From assembly GCF_025144465.1 (NCBI RefSeq), contig NZ_CP083553.1, positions 3,036,001-3,100,000 of the forward strand: a DNA stretch of 64,000 nucleotides, given 5' to 3'. Below are positions 16,554 to 26,325 of the stretch, in pieces. Source of the stretch: Leisingera sp. S132 (GTDB lineage Bacteria > Pseudomonadota > Alphaproteobacteria > Rhodobacterales > Rhodobacteraceae). A program made the translations under genes and the position numbers. The notes beneath the pieces are model-generated. The model ran no database searches and was not told the DNA's origin. It saw only the letters and a list, made by a program, of their open reading frames with translations. Within the stretch, counting starts at the first letter, position 1, and the number at the start of each line of letters is the position of its first letter.

Positions 16554-17206
16554 GTCTTGTCCTTTCCTGCGCCAGCGCCCGGGGCCGCGGCCAGGGCGGC
16601 CATCACCTCGTCATCGCTGGTTTGCGTAAAATCCCTGTAATGCGCGCCGACCGCCCAGAACTCCCTGGGGCTCAGCAAACAGACCAGAGTATCCACCAAG
16701 GGGCGCAGTTCGTCCACCGCTTCCGGCGGCGCAACCGGAACCGCCAGGATCACTCCGGCAGGCTTGCGCTCCTGCAGCCAGAAATGCGCCGCCATGAAGG
16801 TAGCGCCAGTAGCAATCCCGTCGTCCGCCACAATCACGGTGCGCCCTTCCAGCACAATCGGATCGCGCCCTTGCAGATAGCGGGCGCGGCGGGCGGCGTT
16901 CTCCTCGCGCGCCAGGACGATCTGGGCGGCGAAATCCTCCTGCTTCATACCGGCGGCCTTCAGCAGGGCGCCGTTGAAAATGGGATTGCTGCCCTCGGCC
17001 AAGGCCCCCGCGGCCAGCTCCCGGCTGGAGGGCATGCCGATCTTGCGGATCAGGATCAGGTCTAGCGGCGCGTGCAAGGTCTGCGCAATCGGCAGGGCCA
17101 CAGGCACCCCGCCCCGCGGCAGCGCCAGCACCACAGGGTCCGTCATCGGCAGTTCAGCCAGTTCCTTGGCCAGCTGAAGCCCGGCAGACATCCGGTCTTC
17201 GAACAT
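16544..17206 (-). CDS. Phosphoribosyltransferase family protein
   Basis: A 220-aa type I PRTase fold protein with VVLALPRGGVPVALPIA near residue 25 and the PRPP loop VIVADDGIATGATF at about 120-133. The gene family often occurs next to dienelactone hydrolase or ytoQ. The base specificity is unknown. ATG at 17206 has GGAGG about 6 bases upstream and is preferred to an upstream in-frame ATG at 17218. Confidence 0.85.
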   Translation of the reverse strand: MFEDRMSAGLQLAKELAELPMTDPVVLALPRGGVPVALPIAQTLHAPLDLILIRKIGMPSSRELAAGALAEGSNPIFNGALLKAAGMKQEDFAAQIVLAREENAARRARYLQGRDPIVLEGRTVIVADDGIATGATFMAAHFWLQERKPAGVILAVPVAPPEAVDELRPLVDTLVCLLSPREFWAVGAHYRDFTQTSDDEVMAALAAAPGAGAGKDKTWH

Positions 17207-17253
17207 CTCAGCCTCCACCCCGTTACCTAGCGCGGAAGCTGCAAAGGCAAAAT

Positions 17254-17889
17254 TCAGCGCCGCCGCGCCACCAGGTAACGCCCGGGCGTATCGGCCGGGT
17301 AGTTGCCGGTTTCGATGATCTCAAAGCCCGCCTTCTGCACGGCCGCCTCCAGCCTGCGGATATCGATGAAGTCCACGTAGCTGGGCGCCTGCCCCGCCAG
17401 CCGCATAAGCGGAATGGCGGCCGAAAACAGCCAGTACTTCCAGCTGCCGCGCATCTCGCCCAAACAGGGGGTCTTGGAGATGAACAGCCCGCCGGGCTTC
17501 ACCCGTGCCGCGACGCCCTCCAGAACCTCCGCCAGATCCGGCAGCAGATGCAGCAAATTATGCGCCAGGACCGCATCAAACGGCCCCTCTGGCGCCTGCC
17601 CGGCGCTGCAGCGTTGAAATTCAACGTTACCGGCGCCGGCATCCCAGGCCCGCTCGCGGCCAACGTCCAGCATGGCCTCCGACAGATCGGTTGCGGTGAT
17701 TTTGCAGACACCGCGCGCCAGCTCAATGGCGGTGGAGCCGGTGCCGCAGCCCAGCTCCAGCACGGAGTCGTCTGCCTTGAGATAAGACCGTGTCCGCTCC
17801 AGCGCATAACGGTAGGCGTCTTCGTCGCGGATCTTGGACTTGGCGTATTTGGGGGCGATCTTGTTCCAAAAGCGGGCGTCGGCGGTCAT
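17254..17889 (-). CDS. Class I SAM-dependent methyltransferase
   Basis: A 211-aa Rossmann methyltransferase. Motif I is VLELGCGTGSTAIELA at about 43-58, motif II ITATDLSEAML, and motif IV DAVLAHNLLHLL. It likely methylates a small molecule; UbiE/COQ5-like proteins are the closest general resemblance. It is divergent from a LysR gene 90 bp away, which may control it. Confidence 0.85.
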   Translation of the reverse strand: MTADARFWNKIAPKYAKSKIRDEDAYRYALERTRSYLKADDSVLELGCGTGSTAIELARGVCKITATDLSEAMLDVGRERAWDAGAGNVEFQRCSAGQAPEGPFDAVLAHNLLHLLPDLAEVLEGVAARVKPGGLFISKTPCLGEMRGSWKYWLFSAAIPLMRLAGQAPSYVDFIDIRRLEAAVQKAGFEIIETGNYPADTPGRYLVARRR

Positions 17890-17979
17890 GGCACATCTCC
17901 TTGGCTCCCCGAACCCTACCTATGCAGGAACCAAGGATAAATTGCCGAAATCCGCAAGAATGATATACGTATTTGCATA

Positions 17980-18855
17980 ATGAGCCCCGACTGGAACCAT
18001 ATCCGCGCCTTCCTTGCCACCGCTGAAACCGGCTCCCTGTCGGCAGCGGCACGCAAGCTTGGCCTCACCCAGCCGACGCTGTCGCGCCAGGTCGCTGCGC
18101 TGGAGGCAGATCTGGGTGTGCTGCTGTTTGAGCGCCTTGGCCGCGCTCTGGCGCTGACAGATGCGGGACAGGAGCTGCTGGCCCACAGCCGCAAGATGGG
18201 TGAGGCTGCCGATGGCTTGTCGCTCGCCGCAACAGGGCAGGCGCACTCCATCGAAGGCACCATCAGGATCACCGCCAGCGACATCATGTCCGCCCATGTG
18301 CTGCCAGCGGTGCTGCAGCAGCTCCGCCAGCGGGCGCCGCGGCTGACGATCGACGTGGTGGCCGCCAATGACATCCGCGACCTGATGCGGCGTGAGGCGG
18401 ATATCGCCATCCGCCACGTCCGCCCCGAACAGCCGGAGCTGATTGCCCGGCTGGTGCAGGAGGCCACCGGCCATTTCTATGCCGCCAAATCCTATTTGGA
18501 CCGGCGCGGGCGTCCGCAAACCCTTGCGGACCTGGCAGACCATGACTTTGTCAGCTTCGGCGACGCCAGCCGGATGATCGAGTATCTGGTGCCGATGGGA
18601 ATCCCGATCACGCCGGATAACTTCCGGATCGGCTCCAACAGCGGCCTGGTGGCCTGGGAACTGGTGCGGCAGGGCTTCGGTGTCACTCCGATGTCGGATG
18701 AAGCCGCTGCCGCTGCGCCCGAGGTTGAGCGGCTTCTGCCCGGCAGCGATGCCATCACCTTCCCGGTTTGGCTCACCACGCACCGCGAGCTGCACACCAG
18801 CCGCCGGATCCGGCTGGTGTTCGATCTGCTGGCAGAGTTCTTTGCCAGCAGGTGA
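17980..18855 (+). CDS. LysR family transcriptional regulator
   Basis: A 291-aa LTTR with an N-terminal wHTH (WNHIRAFLATAETGSLSAAARKLGLTQPTLSRQVAALE, 3-60) and a periplasmic-binding-protein-like effector domain (about 90-290). Its N-terminal start is close to the ATACGTAT dyad at 17965. It is divergent from the methyltransferase and convergent with pheT. The effector cannot be told. Confidence 0.92.
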   Translation: MSPDWNHIRAFLATAETGSLSAAARKLGLTQPTLSRQVAALEADLGVLLFERLGRALALTDAGQELLAHSRKMGEAADGLSLAATGQAHSIEGTIRITASDIMSAHVLPAVLQQLRQRAPRLTIDVVAANDIRDLMRREADIAIRHVRPEQPELIARLVQEATGHFYAAKSYLDRRGRPQTLADLADHDFVSFGDASRMIEYLVPMGIPITPDNFRIGSNSGLVAWELVRQGFGVTPMSDEAAAAAPEVERLLPGSDAITFPVWLTTHRELHTSRRIRLVFDLLAEFFASR

Positions 18856-18911
18856 CAGGAATGGCGGCGCCCGTAAGGTGCGCCGCCCAAAAATTTTCCT
18901 CAAAACTTTTG

Positions 18912-18937
18912 CCAAGGCTTTTTCTCAAAAGCCTTGG
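18912..18937 (-). terminator. Terminator of pheT, possibly shared with lysR
   Basis: CCAAGGCTTTT and AAAAGCCTTGG arms (18912-18922, 18927-18937) enclose four bases. The minus strand continues with CAAAAGTTTTGAGG. It lies between the convergent lysR and pheT ends. Confidence 0.7.
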
Positions 18938-18945
18938 GCCCGCAG

Positions 18946-21342
18946 TTACCCGCGCAGGGTGCCGCCGGTCGCCTTGGTCACCTTGGCGATGATCTTTTCG
19001 CTTACCGCCTCGATGTCCTTCTCCTTCAGCGTCTGATCGCTAGGCTGCAGCCGCACGGTGATCGCCAGCGACTTCTTGCCCTCGCCCAGGGAGCCGCCGA
19101 TGAATTCGTCAAAGACGCGCACGTCTTCAATCAGCGCCTTGTCGGCCCCGGCCGCGGCATTGACGAGGGTCAGCGCTTCAACGCTGTCGTCAACGACAAA
19201 GGCAAAGTCCCGCTCCACCGCCTGCAGGTCGCTGATTGCCAGCGCCGGACGGGTCGCTGAGGATTTGCGCGGCAACGGAATTTCATCCGGATAGATGGTG
19301 AAGGCCACGGCAGCCCCCTTGATGCCCATCTCCTTCAGCACTTTCGGGTGCAGCTCGCCAAAGACGCCCAGCGTCTTCTTCGGCCCCAGGCAGATGCGGC
19401 CATGGCGGCCCGGGTGCCACCAGGCGGCACCTTCGCGCAGGACCTGCACCTTGGCCGGTGCGCCAATGGCAGCCAGTACCGCTTCAATATCAGCCTTGGC
19501 ATCATAGAGATCCACCGCGCGCGAGGCGCCATGCACGTCCTTGGGCCCGGTACGGCCCACCAAGAGGCCTGCGATCTGATTGACCTGCTCGCCCGGCTCG
19601 CCGCCGGTGAAGGCAGGGCCGGCCTCAAACAGCGCCAGGTCCATGAAACCGCGCGCCTGGTTGCGGGCTGCCGCCTGCAAGAGGCCAGCCAGCAGATCGG
19701 GACGCATATGCGACATCTCTGATGAGATCGGGTTGGCCAGCATGGTGGCGTCATCGCCGCCGCCGAACAGCGCTGCGGAGGCCTTGTCGATAAAGCTGTA
19801 GCTGACAACTTCGTTATAGCCGAGGCTGGCGCAGGTGCGGCGCGCCATTTGCTGGCGCCGCTGCTGCGGGGTCATCACCGGCTTGGGGATGCCATCGGTC
19901 AGCCGCGGCAGCGGTTTACCTTGCAGCTTGGTCAGCGACGCGATCCGCGCGACTTCTTCCACCAGGTCGGCCTCGCCCTGCACGTCCGGGCGCCAGCTGG
20001 GCACATGCGCCATGCTGCCCTCCAGGCGGAAGCCCAGGCGGGTCAGGGTCTGGCGCTGGTCGCTTTCCGGGATCTCCATCCCGACCAGCGACTGCACCCG
20101 GTCGGCGTCCAGCTTGTAGGCGCGGGAATGATCCGGCACGTCGCCCGCGATCACCACCTCCGACGGCTCACCGCCGCACAGGTCCAGGATCATCTGGGTC
20201 GCCCGGTGCAGGCCCTCGATGGTGTATTCCGGATCGACGCCACGCTCAAAGCGGTAGCGCGCGTCAGAGTTTATCTTGAGCGCGCGGCCCGCCATGGCGA
20301 TCTGCACGTGATCCCAGAACGCGCTCTCCAGGAACACATCCACGGTTTCCTCGGTGCAGCCGGTCTTTTCGCCGCCCATGATGCCGCCGATGCTCTCGGG
20401 GCCATTGGCGTCGGAGATCACCATCTGGCCCGCGCCAAAGGTGTATTCTTTCTCGTCCAGCGCTTTCAGCGTCTCGCCGCCAGCCGCGCGGTGCACCCGC
20501 AGGTCGCCGGAGACCTTGGCCGCGTCAAACACATGCAGCGGGCGGTTCTGGTCGAAGGTGAAGAAGTTGGTGATGTCCACCAGCGCCGAAATCGGGCGCA
20601 GGCCAATCGCCTTCAGCCGGTCTTGCAGCCACTGCGGGCTGGGGCCGTTCTTCACGCCCTTGACCATCCGGCCCGCAAACAGCGGGCAGCCGTCCAGCGT
20701 ATCGGCGTCGATCGTGACCTTGACCGGGCTTGCGAAGTCACCCGGGATCGCTTCAAAGGCGCGGGTCTTGAGGGTGCCGAGGCCACGCGCCGCCAGATCG
20801 CGGGCAATGCCGTAGACGCCCAGCGCATCGGGGCGGTTCGGAGTGATCGCGATTTCGATCACCGGATCGACCTTGGCCGGATCGTTCTCCGCCAGCCAAT
20901 CCACGAATTTGTCGCCAACCGCGCCGGAGGGCAGCTCGATGATACCGTCATGCTCCTCCGACAGCTCCAGCTCGCGCTCAGAGGCCATCATGCCAAAGCT
21001 CTCGACGCCGCGGATCTTGCCGACGCCGATGGTGATGTCGAGGCCCGGGATATACATGCCCGGCTTGCAGACCACCACGGTGATGCCTTCGCGCGCGTTC
21101 GGCGCGCCGCAGATAATCTGCAGCTCGCCCTCATCGGTGTCCACCTTGCAGACCCGCAGCTTGTCGGCATCCGGATGCTTCTCGGCGTGTTTCACATAGC
21201 CAAGGGTAAAATCCTTCAGCGCGTCAGCCGGATTGACGACCCCTTCGACCTCAAGGCCCAGATCGGTCAGGGCATCAGTGATCTCTTCCACCGAGGCGTC
21301 GGTGTCGAGGTGGTCTTTCAGCCAGGAAAGCGTGAATTTCAT
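18946..21342 (-). CDS. pheT: Phenylalanine--tRNA ligase beta subunit
   Basis: A 798-aa protein of standard length starting MKFTLSWLKDHLDTDAS. Domains in order: tRNA-binding B1/EMAP-like domain (about 40-150), B3/B4 editing region (about 200-380), B5 domain, the catalytic-like module, and the FDX-ACB anticodon domain at the C-terminus (VERDFAFVVDDSVEALTLVN onward). With PheS it forms the (alphabeta)2 enzyme charging tRNA-Phe. pheS lies about 2.8 kb upstream on the same strand, separated by an esterase, a plus-strand frameshifted gene and a small membrane gene. Confidence 0.97.
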   Translation of the reverse strand: MKFTLSWLKDHLDTDASVEEITDALTDLGLEVEGVVNPADALKDFTLGYVKHAEKHPDADKLRVCKVDTDEGELQIICGAPNAREGITVVVCKPGMYIPGLDITIGVGKIRGVESFGMMASERELELSEEHDGIIELPSGAVGDKFVDWLAENDPAKVDPVIEIAITPNRPDALGVYGIARDLAARGLGTLKTRAFEAIPGDFASPVKVTIDADTLDGCPLFAGRMVKGVKNGPSPQWLQDRLKAIGLRPISALVDITNFFTFDQNRPLHVFDAAKVSGDLRVHRAAGGETLKALDEKEYTFGAGQMVISDANGPESIGGIMGGEKTGCTEETVDVFLESAFWDHVQIAMAGRALKINSDARYRFERGVDPEYTIEGLHRATQMILDLCGGEPSEVVIAGDVPDHSRAYKLDADRVQSLVGMEIPESDQRQTLTRLGFRLEGSMAHVPSWRPDVQGEADLVEEVARIASLTKLQGKPLPRLTDGIPKPVMTPQQRRQQMARRTCASLGYNEVVSYSFIDKASAALFGGGDDATMLANPISSEMSHMRPDLLAGLLQAAARNQARGFMDLALFEAGPAFTGGEPGEQVNQIAGLLVGRTGPKDVHGASRAVDLYDAKADIEAVLAAIGAPAKVQVLREGAAWWHPGRHGRICLGPKKTLGVFGELHPKVLKEMGIKGAAVAFTIYPDEIPLPRKSSATRPALAISDLQAVERDFAFVVDDSVEALTLVNAAAGADKALIEDVRVFDEFIGGSLGEGKKSLAITVRLQPSDQTLKEKDIEAVSEKIIAKVTKATGGTLRG

Positions 21343-21431
21343 CGGTCGGGGACCCCTTGGCAGACATGCGTGTTTGACCTGAGGCAATGGCAAAGAATGC
21401 GCCAAGGTTCAAGGGTTCTGCGCCCCTGCTC

Positions 21432-22247
21432 TCAAGGATAGCTGGGAGTGAGGTTCAAAAGCTCATCCAATTGCCGCCCGATCCAGCCATGCGGGATGAA
21501 ATGGCCGCCTGGATGGGTGTCCAGCACCACCTGCCCCTGGGCGCAACCGGCCCAGACCGTGCGCTCCAGCTTGAGGAAGTCGACCACCTGCCACTGCCCC
21601 AGTGCCCGCGCCGCGCCGCAGCCCAGCCGCGCCCGCCACAGCGCCACCGGATACGTCCGCTCGCCGCCAGGGCCATAGGGGAAGTCCATCACCGTGTCCT
21701 TCAGCCCGTGCACATGGCGCACCTCTCGCGGCGCTTCGGGACAGTTTTCACTCTGCCGGATGGTGCCAGCCACAGCCAAGAGCGCCGCCACATCATTGCC
21801 GCTGTGGCAGACATAGCGCCAGGCCATGGCCGAGCCATAAGAGTAGCCGGAGACGTAAATGCGTTCGGGGTCAACCGGATAGCGTTTGGCGACGTCTTCC
21901 AGCACCCGGTCGGCAAAGGCAACGTCTTCCGTGCCGACCGACCAGAAATCCCACGTCTTGTTGCGCCCGTTCGGCGTCACCAGCAAAACACCGCGGCGCT
22001 TGGCAGAGGCCCCGACCCGGTCGCTTTTCTGTGCATGGCGCCCGGTGCGCGACCAGCCATGGAAATGCAACAGCACCGGCAGAGGAGAAACCCCGTCCCA
22101 GCCCTCCGGCTCCATCACGTGATAGGAGCGGCCGCCCAGTTCGCAGGGCGCCGCGTCGTGGCACTTCGCCGGTTTTGACGGCCCCATGGCAGCTGCAGCG
22201 GAAGCCCACAGCAGGGCGGCGGAGAGGGAAAGGACGGCTCGGATCAT
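21432..22247 (-). CDS. Secreted PHB-depolymerase/LpqC-type esterase
   Basis: A 271-aa alpha/beta hydrolase with a signal peptide (cleavage near ASAAAA, residue 20). It shows HFHGWSRTG (oxyanion region), the nucleophile elbow VSGYSYGSAM (Ser about 131) and a C-terminal HPGGHFIPHGW with the catalytic His. The family includes feruloyl esterases and polyhydroxybutyrate depolymerases; the natural substrate is unknown. A clear paralogue lies at 37265-38095. It sits 89 bp upstream of pheT on the same strand. Confidence 0.85.
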   Translation of the reverse strand: MIRAVLSLSAALLWASAAAAMGPSKPAKCHDAAPCELGGRSYHVMEPEGWDGVSPLPVLLHFHGWSRTGRHAQKSDRVGASAKRRGVLLVTPNGRNKTWDFWSVGTEDVAFADRVLEDVAKRYPVDPERIYVSGYSYGSAMAWRYVCHSGNDVAALLAVAGTIRQSENCPEAPREVRHVHGLKDTVMDFPYGPGGERTYPVALWRARLGCGAARALGQWQVVDFLKLERTVWAGCAQGQVVLDTHPGGHFIPHGWIGRQLDELLNLTPSYP

Positions 22248-22425
22248 ATCTGCGAGCCTACCCGCCGCGCGGCGGCTGTCACGTCACAAGTTTGTGGGCC
22301 GCGTGCGGCTGCGCCGCTGGCCGGCGCTCACTGGCAGCCGGCTGGTCAAACATTCCAGGCACGCGATGTTTTGAGATTCCCCCGGTTTCGCGCATACTGA
22401 TCCCCTCACTGCCAGGGAGACACCG

Positions 22426-23555
22426 ATGACGGATCTGCATTCCGGGGTTCAAAACGCCTTCTTCGTCATTGCCGACCTGTCGGGCTACACCAAATTCATG
22501 GCCGGCACCCCGCTGGAGCATTCCAAAGGCATCCTGGACGCGCTTTTCGGCGCTCTGCTCCCCGCGATCCGCGCGCCGCTCCAGGTCTCCGCTCTGCAGG
22601 GCGATGCGGCCTTTGCGTATGCCTTCGAAAGCGAGGTGATGACCAAGCAGTTCATCCTCGACTTTGCCGAAAGCCTTTACTGCATCTTCGCCCGCGAGAA
22701 GGAGAAGATGATCCTCAACACCGGCTGCACCTGCGACGCCTGCACAAGATCGGCGATCTGGAGCTGAAGCTGGTGGTGCATCACGGCGAATGCATCCAGC
22801 AGGACAGCCGCGGCAGCCATGAGCTGGCCGGCCCGGATGTGATCACTGCCTTCCGGCTGCTGAAAAACTCCGTGACCGAGCGCACCGGCCTCACCGCCTA
22901 TACGCTCTTGTCCTGCGACGCGCTCAGGGCGATGGACCTTGTGGATTTCTTTGACGCAAGCGAGTTTCACAGCGAGGACATCGAGCATATCGGCCCGGTC
23001 GAATACGTGGTCCGCGACATGCGCGCTGCCTGGCAGCGCCGCTGCGCAACCGAGCGCAGCTTTGTCGCTGCGGGGGATGACCTGCTGTTTGATGAATGGA
23101 TCGTCCCGCTCGCCGTCTCGCCTGAGGTCGCCTTTACCATCTGCACCCGGCCGGATCTGCGCACCGAATGGCTGGGCGCCGACCGAATGGATCTGCTGAA
23201 CACCAACAAGGGCAAGATCGAGCCCGGCACGATGTACCACTGCTACCGCGGCGATGCGCTGTTTCCCTATGAGGTGGTGGACTGGAACCCCGGCGAATAT
23301 GTCACCGGCCGCTACAATCTGGCGATGGGCCTGCAGATGTATGAAACCATCGAGATGGAGGAGGTCGGCGGCGGCACATTGGTCAAGCTGCGCTATGCCA
23401 AGACGCGCTCACCCAAGCTGATGGGCAAGCTGATGGCCGGCATGGTCAACCGCAAGCTCCGCGGCTTCATCATCCCGGACAAGGAAAACCGGGTCGCCAG
23501 GATCAAGGCGCTGGGGAAACGGCTGGGCGGGGCACCAGCTGCGGCGCCGGTCTGA
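22426..23555 (+). pseudogene. DUF2652 family protein, interrupted by a one-base frameshift
   Basis: Two frames make one protein of about 376 aa. The first (22426-22767) has the DUF2652 start (VIADLSGYTKFMAGTPLEHS) up to NTGCTCDAC, then goes off frame. The frame that carries IGDLELKLVVHHGECIQQD begins at about 22743 and continues to 23555 with an SRPBCC-like second half. Adding one base in GCCTGCACAAG near 22743-22746 would restore continuity as CDACHKIGDLELK. It is either a real inactivating deletion or a sequencing error. The function of the family is unknown. Confidence 0.8.
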
Positions 23556-23572
23556 GTGTCACGCTCAAGCCA

Positions 23573-23706
23573 CGCCATCGCCTGACCGCGGGAAGGCGAT
23601 CCAACGATGATGTTTGGCAGTTTATGCCGGCCAAGTCCGTACGACGTCTAACCGGTGTGCTTGCGGCCCCAATTCGCCTGCCCGTGCGGGCGGTCAGGCG
23701 ATGGCG
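23573..23706. repeat. 17-bp perfect inverted repeat with 100-bp spacer
   Basis: CGCCATCGCCTGACCGC at 23573-23589 is repeated as its exact reverse complement at 23690-23706. The 100-bp interior holds no gene. It lies in the 264-bp gap between the frameshifted gene and the small membrane gene. No flanking direct duplication is visible. Confidence 0.8.
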
Positions 23707-23818
23707 CGGCGGCCTCTCGGCCTTATTCCGCGCTGAGGACTGAACTTGCAGCCTCCCCCCGATCCTGCGGGGTGGACGGGCGCTGCCAGGCCTGCCCGCC
23801 GGGAAGAAGAGAACATGT

Positions 23819-24115
23819 TTAGCGTTTGAAGCCTTTGAGCAGACTTCGTGTCTTGCGCAGTTGTGATGTGGCGGCCCGCATTTCGCGTGCCCGTTTCCAT
23901 CTCAAACGCCGATCCAGTTCAAAGAACAGGCTGACCGGGGCACCTCCCAGGAACACAACCGGCAAAGAAATCTCTTCAGGCGCGAAAGAGATCAATGCAA
24001 CAGCCACCGCGAAAAACAACAGCCCCGCCAGATTGATTTTCCAGCGGGGCGTGGTTTCAGAAACCGTATTACACCAGTTCACATAGTGCGACAGGAATAA
24101 GCTGATGACGTACAC
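23819..24115 (-). CDS. Small two-helix membrane protein downstream of pheS
   Basis: A 98-aa protein starting at GTG immediately after the pheS TAA stop (no gap), implying translational coupling. Residues about 27-45 and 50-66 are hydrophobic helices, followed by a very basic C-terminal tail (RRLRWKRAREMRAATSQLRKTRS). No family recognised. The arrangement and hydrophobic pattern support a real gene. Confidence 0.6.
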   Translation of the reverse strand: MYVISLFLSHYVNWCNTVSETTPRWKINLAGLLFFAVAVALISFAPEEISLPVVFLGGAPVSLFFELDRRLRWKRAREMRAATSQLRKTRSLLKGFKR

Positions 24116-25189
24116 TTACCGGCTCAAACCACCATGCAGCGCCGGCATGTCCAGGCTCTGGAAGCCGTAGTGGCGCAGCCAGCGCAGGTCGCTGTCGAAG
24201 AAGGCGCGCAGGTCCGGGATGCCGTATTTCAGCATCGCCAGGCGGTCGATGCCGATGCCGAAGGCAAAGCCCTGGTAGATCTCCGGGTCGATGCCGCCGG
24301 CCGCGATCACCTTGGGGTGCACCATGCCGGAGCCGAGGATTTCCATCCAGTCGTCGCCCTCGCCGATCTTCAGCGTGCCGCCTTCCCAGGAGCAGCGGAT
24401 ATCGACCTCGGCGGATGGCTCGGTGAAGGGGAAATGCGAGGCGCGGAAGCGCAGTTCGACGTCATCCACCTCGAAGAAGGATTTGACAAACTCCTCCAGC
24501 ACCCACTTGAGGTTCGCCATCGAGATGTCCTTGTCCAGCGCCAGGCCTTCGACCTGGTGGAACATCGGCGTGTGGGTCTGGTCATAGTCAGCGCGGTAGA
24601 CGCCGCCCGGGCAGATGATGCGCAGCGGCGCGCCCATCTTCTCCATCGAGCGGATCTGCACCGGCGAGGTATGGGTGCGCAGCACATGCGGCGGGCGGTT
24701 GTCGCCCTCGGCGCGGTGCATGTAGAAGGTGTCCATCTCGGCGCGCGCCGGATGGTGGCCGGGGATGTTCAGCGCATCGAAGTTGTACCAGTCGGTGTCA
24801 ATCCGCGGCCCTTCGGCCACCGAGAAGCCCAGTTCGGCAAAGATCGCGGTGATCTCCTCCTGCACCTGGCTGATCGGATGCAGGCTGCCCTGGCGTGCGG
24901 GGCGCGACGGCAGGGTCACGTCCAGCCATTCGGTGCGCAGGCGCTCATCCAGGGCGGCATCTTCCAGCCCCGCCTTCTTGGCTGCGAGGGCAGAGTTGAT
25001 CTCATCCTTCAGCGCGTTCAGCGCCGGGCCCGCCGCCTGGCGCTCTTCCGGAGTCATCTTGCCCAGCTCGCGCATCTTCAGCGCCACTTCGCCCTTCTTG
25101 CCGACGGCGGCAAGGCGGATCGCCTCCAGCGCCGCCTCGTCGGCGGCCTCTGCAATCTGACCCAGGTACTTGGCTTTAAGATCGTCCAT
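24116..25189 (-). CDS. pheS: Phenylalanine--tRNA ligase alpha subunit
   Basis: A 357-aa class II synthetase subunit. An N-terminal coiled-coil (about 1-90) is followed by the catalytic core with motif 2 ([11 protein letters not shown]), motif 3 ([22 protein letters not shown]) and the terminal [16 protein letters not shown] at 25189 is preferred over the preceding in-frame GTG, with GAGGGG upstream. It works with pheT. Confidence 0.97.
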   Translation of the reverse strand: MDDLKAKYLGQIAEAADEAALEAIRLAAVGKKGEVALKMRELGKMTPEERQAAGPALNALKDEINSALAAKKAGLEDAALDERLRTEWLDVTLPSRPARQGSLHPISQVQEEITAIFAELGFSVAEGPRIDTDWYNFDALNIPGHHPARAEMDTFYMHRAEGDNRPPHVLRTHTSPVQIRSMEKMGAPLRIICPGGVYRADYDQTHTPMFHQVEGLALDKDISMANLKWVLEEFVKSFFEVDDVELRFRASHFPFTEPSAEVDIRCSWEGGTLKIGEGDDWMEILGSGMVHPKVIAAGGIDPEIYQGFAFGIGIDRLAMLKYGIPDLRAFFDSDLRWLRHYGFQSLDMPALHGGLSR

Positions 25190-25304
25190 CACGGCCCCTC
25201 GAATTCTGCTTGTGCCCTGCTACCACAAGGGCCGCCGAAAGCAAGAGGGCGGGAACGGGTGGCGGGCGGATGTGTCATCCTGTCCCCCTTACGCGGCTGC
25301 GGCT

Positions 25305-26231
25305 TCAGCACCGCGCCGGAGCGAACCGCTTGCGGTAGGCGCTGGGGGACAAGCCTACGGTCCGCAGAAACAGCTTGCGGAACGCTGAGACGTCCAGATA
25401 GCCCACCGCCATCGCAATGGCCTCGATACTCGCCGTGCTCAGCTCCAGCTGCTCCCGTGCCTTGGCGATACGCAGCTGCTGCAGATACTGCGAAGGCGCC
25501 AGGCCGGTAGCGGCCTGGAACCGGCGCAGGAATGTGCGTTCCTCCAGCCCGGCAGCGGCGGCCATCTGCGGCACCGCCACCGGCTGATGGAACCGGGCCT
25601 GCAGCCAATGCTGGGCCTCCAAAACCGCGGCATCGCCATGGGTCAGGCCGGGAGCAAACAGGTTGTAGTAGCTTTGCTCCCGCACGCCGGGGTCAATCAG
25701 GAAAAACCGCGCGGTCGCCAGCATCTCCGCAGGCCCCATGAAGCGCGCAATCAACCGCAGCCCCAGATCGGTCCAGGCCATCAGCCCGCCCGCGGTGATC
25801 ACATCGCCATCGTCGATCAGCAGCCGATCCGCCTGCAGCTGCACCTGCGGATAGGAACGCGCCAAGTCCTGCGCCAGCGCCCAATGGGTGGTGGCCGGGC
25901 GTCCGTCCAGCACACCGGCTGCCGCCAGCAGAAAGGCACCCGCGCAGACAGAACACGCCAGCGCCCCGCCTTTGTGCTGCTTCTTCACCCATCCAGCAAT
26001 GGCCTGCAAAGCCGCACCTGAGGGCCTCTCTCCCAGACTGGGCGGCAGGACCACCGCATCAAACTGGCCCTGAGCGGCAAAATCCCCGACCAGCTCGGTC
26101 TTGAACCGCCGCGCCTGCCCCGGCGCCCCGCCGCCTGCGGCCTCCAGCAGGTCACGCAGCCCCAGCAGCGCAGCCTGCTGGGCACCCGGATAGGCCACAA
26201 GGGCGACGCGAATCTGACTGTCCTGTACCAT
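25305..26231 (-). CDS. GlxA-family transcriptional regulator (DJ-1/PfpI plus AraC HTH)
   Basis: A 308-aa regulator with an N-terminal DJ-1/PfpI-like domain (about 8-170, including the CSVCAGAFLLAAAG nucleophile-elbow-like motif) and a C-terminal AraC-type double HTH (about 210-305, ERTFLRRFQAATGLAPSQYLQQLRI). It is divergent from a cysteine hydrolase 94 bp away, which is its likely target. The effector is unknown. Confidence 0.92.
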   Translation of the reverse strand: MVQDSQIRVALVAYPGAQQAALLGLRDLLEAAGGGAPGQARRFKTELVGDFAAQGQFDAVVLPPSLGERPSGAALQAIAGWVKKQHKGGALACSVCAGAFLLAAAGVLDGRPATTHWALAQDLARSYPQVQLQADRLLIDDGDVITAGGLMAWTDLGLRLIARFMGPAEMLATARFFLIDPGVREQSYYNLFAPGLTHGDAAVLEAQHWLQARFHQPVAVPQMAAAAGLEERTFLRRFQAATGLAPSQYLQQLRIAKAREQLELSTASIEAIAMAVGYLDVSAFRKLFLRTVGLSPSAYRKRFAPARC

Positions 26232-26325
26232 TTGTCTGATTGTGCCTGTTTTATGTCATTTTCGCCAATCACTCTGCTGCAGCGTCAGGCGCTATACCAA
26301 AACAGCAACCGCAAAGGAGTGGCAC

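Noticed and set aside
19849-21441. A 530-codon plus-strand frame opposite pheT
   Set aside because: It mirrors pheT codons, is rich in Arg/Gln/His, and has no domain or ribosome site.
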